From contig NZ_JAJSLX010000003.1 in NCBI RefSeq assembly GCF_021290925.1, positions 496,001-560,000 of the forward strand: a DNA stretch of 64,000 nt, in the 5' to 3' direction. Numbering within the stretch: the stretch's first letter is position 1; each line of letters starts with the position of its first letter. Below, one piece after another: positions 60,309-64,000 of the stretch. The DNA comes from Sessilibacter corallicola. Its GTDB lineage: Bacteria; Pseudomonadota; Gammaproteobacteria; Pseudomonadales; Cellvibrionaceae. Under the pieces are notes generated by a model that was given only the letters and a program-made list of their open reading frames with translations, had not been told where the DNA came from and did no database searches. The position numbers and the translations under genes were made by a program.

Positions 60309-60437
60309 ATGGACAATATACGAGATCAAAAAAATCAAGAGGCTAATAATTTACTTGTGCAATCCATTGCTGAAAATAAATGTTCGTCTTTAACCAAAGT
60401 TGATCTACAAGGCCTTCGCAATTTAATTAATGATTAG
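60309..60437 (+). CDS. 42-residue protein within the recombinase segment
   Basis: MDNIRDQKNQEANNLLVQSI-type hydrophilic helical peptide with one Cys, ending NLIND. AGGA lies 11 bases before the ATG, so translation is uncertain. It might be a small accessory factor of the recombinase. The rest of 60200-60676 has only the right dyad and the parD operator. Confidence 0.4.
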   Translation: MDNIRDQKNQEANNLLVQSIAENKCSSLTKVDLQGLRNLIND

Positions 60438-60515
60438 ATACAGCGCATAATCTTAAAAACATTTATTCAAAATCACATGGCGCCTGATATTGCATAATTT
60501 TTAGCGCGCCTCTTT

Positions 60516-60539
60516 ACTAACTTCTTCTTAGAAGTTAAT
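60516..60539 (-). repeat. Right recombination-site-like dyad
   Basis: ACTAACTTC-TTCTTA-GAAGTTAAT: inverse of the left site with one arm mismatch (C for T at 60517), the central six bases being the exact complement of TAAGAA. Lies 61 bases before the parD operator. Confidence 0.65.
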
Positions 60540-60600
60540 GAGACATAGAGAAAAGTGATCTAATACCGGTATTTATATATAAATTTTTATCAGAATGCAG

Positions 60601-60631
60601 ATATGGCGAATATTGACAATATTCGCCATAT
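60601..60631. promoter_or_regulatory. Palindromic operator of the parDE operon
   Basis: Perfect 14-bp arms ATATGGCGAATATT / AATATTCGCCATAT around a 3-base centre (GAC), 45 bases upstream of the antitoxin ATG. Ribbon-helix-helix antitoxins bind such palindromes to repress their own operon. Confidence 0.7.
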
Positions 60632-60676
60632 CTAGTATAAATATTAATCAAACAGTAACAATTAGAGTTCAGCATC

Positions 60677-60904
60677 ATGGCAAATAGCTTAAATCTGTCC
60701 CTCACCGATGAATTACGTGACTACGTCAATAGCCGGACGGGAGATAAAGGGCTGTATGCTACGCCTAGTGAATATCTGCGTGACCTTATTCGCCGAGATA
60801 TGGAATCACAAACTACTCTGCGTCATATCATCAGCGGATTAGACGATATCAAAGATAACAGGTTTTCAAGCAAGTCCATCATGGATATCGCTGATGAGGA
60901 TTAA
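60677..60904 (+). CDS. parD: ParD-like antitoxin (ribbon-helix-helix)
   Basis: 75 residues; NSLNLSLTDELRDYVNSRT is the RHH strand and first helix, ATPSEYLRDLIRRDM the second helix; acidic C-terminal tail (IADED) that would bind the toxin. Five bases before the toxin gene. Binds the palindrome at 60601-60631 by inference. Confidence 0.88.
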   Translation: MANSLNLSLTDELRDYVNSRTGDKGLYATPSEYLRDLIRRDMESQTTLRHIISGLDDIKDNRFSSKSIMDIADED

Positions 60905-60909
60905 CCCAA

Positions 60910-61299
60910 ATGGATTCGTCTCCTGCCTACATTCTTACATCTACAGCGGAACGAGATTTTCGTAACGCTAAACGATGGTCAAATAAGCGATGGGGAAAAG
61001 AGCAAACAAGACTCTATTTTAAGGAATTGGATAAAGCTGCCAACTATATTGCAGAAAACCATGAATTTATTGCAAGAAAAGATTACTTAACTGGATCCAC
61101 GGGGCTTGGTGTTTATCCTGCCAAAGAACATTATATCATTTACATATCTGTAGATCGAAAAACCATAATAATTGTAGCGCTCATCCGTCAGAGCTGCGAT
61201 GTTCCTGCAATTCTGGAGGCTAATAATTTCCGAATAAGCCGAGAAATTGCAGAAATCAAAACCTTATTAAGGTCCGAAGATACAACTGACGTAATGTGA
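60910..61299 (+). CDS. parE: ParE/RelE-family toxin
   Basis: 129 residues. ParE-like fold: LTSTAERDFRNAKRWSNKRWG at the start, then LDKAANYIAENHEFIARKD, and YIIYISVDRKTIIIVALIR as the C-terminal strands, here each under the quoted length. ParE toxins poison DNA gyrase. A tail of about 25 residues after the usual end is unusual. Ribosome site GAGGAT overlaps the end of parD. Confidence 0.85.
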   Translation: MDSSPAYILTSTAERDFRNAKRWSNKRWGKEQTRLYFKELDKAANYIAENHEFIARKDYLTGSTGLGVYPAKEHYIIYISVDRKTIIIVALIRQSCDVPAILEANNFRISREIAEIKTLLRSEDTTDVM

Positions 61300-61302
61300 A
61301 AC

Positions 61303-62586
61303 TTAAAAAATTTGACCTTTTAGATAATCCTCTCGGTGATCTGCAAAAGGCATTTTCATATTAGAAGCCCCCCTTCGAATAAAAGCTTGCCTGGAAGATC
61401 TAATATAATTAGGTTTCTCGGTTCGTGTTACATTTACCTTCACAACAGGAATATGCCCCATCATGATAAATGTAACATCAAAACAAGAATTAAATACCAG
61501 CTCTTCAGATAAATATTTTTTAATATCTTGACAATATAAACCCAGCGCTTCCGTTAATTCTGCCTTATAGGGAAGTGACTTTTTAAAATCATACAAACTA
61601 CCATCGTCGTTAACACCAATGAATAAAGTACCATTATTGGCGTTACTAAAAGCACATACAGTTTTAAGCAGCTGATCACTCTTACCGCTTTGTATATCAA
61701 TGTAAGATTTAAATTCTACATGTAACCCCTCGCCCAGACTAATGGTTTGGTAAACATCGTCAACAGGGTTATTCTCTTCAGGCAAAGCAAGTCTATAGGG
61801 ATAAGATAATAAAGACCGATAATCTATTACTTCATGATCTCGATTTACCAACCATATTTCAGCACTCAGCAACTGTTCATCAGATAAAAGCAAAGATTCG
61901 CGATTTGTATAGAAAATAAATGGGTCAACGCCTGGACCTCGACCTGTTAAACAAACATCATCACAACGCCCACCTATCGAAACTGTATTATCGCGAATAT
62001 CAATGTATGAGTCAGGTGAAGAAAATATAATGTGAAATCCCTGTTTATATTGGTAGTTAACTTTTTCACCTTCAAGCATAAATTCTTTTATGTAACAGTC
62101 AGCTGAATTATGTAATGGCTCGCCATAACCAATGAGGACCACATCCATATTATTATTTTTATTACATGATAAAGTATAGCAATGGGCTGGTCGATTATTA
62201 CAGCGAATATAACTCGGAATCAAAGTCCACTCCCATGACGTAGAGCTAGCTTCAAAATTTACCTTCGCCAACGACTTATCATCAAGAGCAGAAAATAAAG
62301 TCCCGTTGTGGATTTTTTCTAATAACTCACTCTGATCGATAGCCTCGATATGAAAGGAAATAAAAGCGTATGTCGGATAGATAGACAATACGTCATCCAA
62401 TGGATCTACATCAATTTCGCAACGACCACAACATACTGACCACTTGCCATTCTTGTCAGGTCTTTCCAGCACAGCGCGAATTGAAACTGACATTAGTGAA
62501 GAAGATCCACAATATCGTTCAACATCTTGTTTAATCTCTTCGTAATTAAGATATCTACTGTTAACTATATATGGTTGAATATTCAC
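61303..62586 (-). CDS. Schlafen-like AlbA_2 domain protein
   Basis: 427 residues from GTG, overlapping the stop of the nuclease gene by four bases. The C-terminal part (about residue 285 on) is an AlbA_2/Schlafen core: EGLHVEFKSYID, ICAFSNANNGTLFIGV-like segment (TVCAFSNANNGTLFIGV), KVNVTRTEKP, AFIRRGASNMKM. The N-terminal 280 residues are unlike known families and include several Cys (CCGRCEID). AlbA_2 proteins bind nucleic acid or nucleotide, and some act in phage defence. Confidence 0.82.
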   Translation of the reverse strand: MNIQPYIVNSRYLNYEEIKQDVERYCGSSSLMSVSIRAVLERPDKNGKWSVCCGRCEIDVDPLDDVLSIYPTYAFISFHIEAIDQSELLEKIHNGTLFSALDDKSLAKVNFEASSTSWEWTLIPSYIRCNNRPAHCYTLSCNKNNNMDVVLIGYGEPLHNSADCYIKEFMLEGEKVNYQYKQGFHIIFSSPDSYIDIRDNTVSIGGRCDDVCLTGRGPGVDPFIFYTNRESLLLSDEQLLSAEIWLVNRDHEVIDYRSLLSYPYRLALPEENNPVDDVYQTISLGEGLHVEFKSYIDIQSGKSDQLLKTVCAFSNANNGTLFIGVNDDGSLYDFKKSLPYKAELTEALGLYCQDIKKYLSEELVFNSCFDVTFIMMGHIPVVKVNVTRTEKPNYIRSSRQAFIRRGASNMKMPFADHREDYLKGQIF

Positions 62587-63527
62587 ACTAACCCTCTTTT
62601 GTTTGCAATAGTGCGTAAGTCACGAACAAGATCATTGAAATCTCTCCCATATATAGGAGCAGAGGATAATATAATTTTTTGAGATCCAGGTGTAAAACTC
62701 GAATTTGTTACCAATATACCTCGATCCGCACGCGTATCTTCTAAAGAAATTGTTCCCAATAAACTCCTAAGGTGGCTAGGGCCTATTTTTTCATTACGAC
62801 GTTTACATTCAACGGCGACATAAACTGGGAAACCATTTTCAATTATTGTGGCTGTAATATCTCTCCCTCCGTCACCACTTTGTGGGGTTACGTTAACATT
62901 TAAAAACCCGAGTTCATGTAATATTTCCGCAACGACATATTCGAAATCCCGGCCATTCAAACCATGCATCAAGTTCGGGTCACGGCAGATTCTTTCGAAA
63001 ACACGCATCGGAATAAAGTTGACGCGCTTTAACTGACCATTTAAATCGGCAATTAATGAACTATTTTCACTTTCTTCTTCAAGCTCTTGTTCGTATTGAT
63101 CAAGGGACAATTCGAATAGGAAAAGATGTCTTCCTCCTAATTGTTCATTAATTCTAGCGATACGGTCGAAATTAGTCTCAACATCCGCAATCCCATTTAG
63201 AATAGTTGTAGGAATTTGAAACCCAGATAATATATTTTCAATATACGAAGGAAATCTCGATGAGTCTTGTAATTGTATAGCCTGATCCCAGGCACTAGTT
63301 GAATTTATAAGGTTAGATAAGCTAGGATATTTTAATAATGGATCGTACAATTCAATAGTTTCTAGTAAATTTTGAAGCCTTTCATACTCAAAGGGCAACC
63401 TATAATTAATGTCAAAATTTCTAACTGAATCTAATACATTAGAATGTGCACTTAATTTGTCAAAAGGTTGTTGAAACGAATCAATGACTTTTTTGATTTC
63501 TTCTTCATTTTCATCATCTTTAGCCAT
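62583..63527 (-). CDS. Mrr-like restriction endonuclease
   Basis: 314 residues from the ATG at 63527; a TTG 15 bases upstream is possible. The N-terminal 190 residues are helical, acidic and unrecognised. The C-terminal domain is Mrr_cat: GRDFEYVVAEILHELGF, then SGDGGRDI with the catalytic Asp and VAVECKRR with Glu-x-Lys, followed by the Gln-like region GPSHLRSLLG and GILVTNSSFT. Mrr nucleases cut modified DNA. Paired with the AlbA_2 gene by a four-base overlap. Candidate two-gene defence unit. Confidence 0.85.
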   Translation of the reverse strand: MAKDDENEEEIKKVIDSFQQPFDKLSAHSNVLDSVRNFDINYRLPFEYERLQNLLETIELYDPLLKYPSLSNLINSTSAWDQAIQLQDSSRFPSYIENILSGFQIPTTILNGIADVETNFDRIARINEQLGGRHLFLFELSLDQYEQELEEESENSSLIADLNGQLKRVNFIPMRVFERICRDPNLMHGLNGRDFEYVVAEILHELGFLNVNVTPQSGDGGRDITATIIENGFPVYVAVECKRRNEKIGPSHLRSLLGTISLEDTRADRGILVTNSSFTPGSQKIILSSAPIYGRDFNDLVRDLRTIANKRGLV

Positions 63528-63555
63528 AAGGTCTACTCTCAAATTTTTACGTATT

Positions 63556-64000
63556 TCATGAGGTCATTCCTTTTTTTACTCGTGCGATAGTATGGTCCGA
63601 ACATCCGAGTAAATTGCGAATATAAGCGTAACTTTTTCCATCTCGTAATAGTCCAGCAATGTCACCATGTAGCTTCTGATTTATTGGACGGCCTTTATAT
63701 TTACCTTCCGCTTTAGCTCTCTGCACACCTTGTGCTTGCCTGCGTCGGCGGTCTTCGTAGTCTTTACGCGCTATCGCCGCCAACATATCGAGCATCATTC
63801 CGTTGATAGCCTGGACCATTCGGTCAGTAAAAGCATCGTCGGTGTGAATAAATTGATGAGAGGTTGGTAAATCTTTGGATACGATCCGAATATTTTTCGC
63901 TGCAATATGGGATTTCAACCGTTCCCAGTCTTGAAAATTTAATCGGCTTATACGATCTATTTGCTCTACAAGCATAACATCGCCAGACTGAGCAATATCG
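63556..64000 (-). CDS. Serine recombinase (resolvase/invertase), N-terminus beyond window
   Basis: The last 147 or so residues are visible: DRISRLNFQDWERL of the resolvase domain (after the QSGDVMLVEQ segment that continues past base 64000), the long helix E region MVQAINGMMLDMLAAIARKDYEDRR, the motif AKAEGKYKGRP, and a C-terminal HTH (SYAYIRNLLGCSDHTIARV). The catalytic Ser is off the window. Tn3-resolvase/Hin family. Frame runs open to the edge, so the ATG at 63975 is internal. Confidence 0.9.
   Translation of the reverse strand, partial: DIAQSGDVMLVEQIDRISRLNFQDWERLKSHIAAKNIRIVSKDLPTSHQFIHTDDAFTDRMVQAINGMMLDMLAAIARKDYEDRRRRQAQGVQRAKAEGKYKGRPINQKLHGDIAGLLRDGKSYAYIRNLLGCSDHTIARVKKGMTS

Larger units (their letters stand above)
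59451..60539. mobile_element. 1.09-kb segment bounded by inverted recombination-like sites
   Basis: The two dyads enclose one tyrosine recombinase gene and a 42-codon gene. Inverted orientation would lead to inversion on recombination, not excision. No target duplication is seen outside the sites. Could be a phase-variable switch or a small transposing unit. Confidence 0.5.
42922..64000. mobile_element. Integrative mobilizable or conjugative element (left part)
   Basis: Everything from the tRNA-Leu end onward is accessory: integrase, ardA, MobF relaxase, coupling protein, RepA_C initiator, recombinases, toxin-antitoxin and defence-like genes, with no core genes in between. No VirB/T4SS gene is seen, so it is either mobilizable or its secretion genes lie beyond the window. 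The right border is not visible, and more than one nested element cannot be excluded. Confidence 0.75.

Noticed and set aside
42947-64000. Second copy of the tRNA-Leu 3' end (attR)
   Set aside because: Looked for the GGCCCCGGGCACCA end by eye and found none within the window.
1-64000. CRISPR arrays or rRNA genes
   Set aside because: No regularly spaced repeats and no rRNA-like stretches were seen.

Overview
The window comes from the chromosome of a moderately AT-rich gammaproteobacterium, probably a marine member of the Cellvibrionales, Oceanospirillales or Pseudomonadales. The evidence is Pseudomonas-like gene order (fimL-nudC; nqrABCDEF-gap-mfd-csiV; pepN-DUF2797-yeaC-glpG-phosphatase-nadK-DUF1853) combined with sodium energetics (Na+-NQR, its assembly factors and the NhaB antiporter). 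The lineage call is inference; the gene order is from memory of P. aeruginosa PAO1.

Bases 1-42700 are core-like. From the left: the 5' part of nudC and fimL (minus strand); nhaB (plus); sthA; the minus-strand operon nqrA-B-C-D-E-F-apbE-nqrM; a long-form GAPDH gene divergent from mfd and csiV; an arsenic operon arsR-arsC-acr3; the pepN to nadK block; DUF1853 overlapping tail to tail with a cyclic-nucleotide/rhodanese protein; a PLP desulfhydrase-like enzyme; a coiled-coil protein with a Cys/His tail; a 1.4 kb stretch holding only a 28-residue acidic peptide gene; serC divergent from an ABC exporter; a CnoX-type thioredoxin; a 1.2 kb AT-rich gap; and the acetoacetyl-CoA reductase gene phaB. Clear terminators follow nhaB, sthA, acr3/pepN, the ABC exporter and phaB.

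A tRNA-Cys/tRNA-Leu pair sits at 42732-42946. From the 3' end of tRNA-Leu to the window end everything is accessory DNA and looks like one integrative mobilizable or conjugative element whose right end lies outside. It carries: a tyrosine integrase; a two-gene module of a TIR-like/methyltransferase fusion plus a two-TM protein; a leading-region-like block (hairpin leader, ardA, a small unknown gene, an AHH-nuclease toxin and its likely immunity gene); a minus-strand mobilization operon (PQ-loop protein, membrane protein, coupling protein, MobF relaxase-helicase, small proteins, AlpA-like regulator); a RepA_C replication initiator with an amber codon near its 5' end; a lipoprotein; a small tyrosine recombinase bracketed by inverted recombination-site-like repeats; a ParDE toxin-antitoxin pair with a palindromic operator; an Mrr-nuclease/AlbA_2 operon; and the start-truncated end of a serine recombinase gene. 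No VirB-type secretion genes are visible.

The most interesting signals are: (1) the MobF relaxase and its helicase half are separate frames joined exactly at an A AAA AAG heptamer, the dnaX-type -1 slippery sequence, giving about 950 residues if shifted; (2) the TIR-like/methyltransferase fusion with its two-TM partner, a candidate anti-phage system; (3) a recombinase gene flanked by two near-identical dyad sites in inverted orientation, a candidate self-inverting switch between the lipoprotein and parDE promoters; (4) the amber codon in repA; (5) the overlapping Mrr/AlbA_2 pair.
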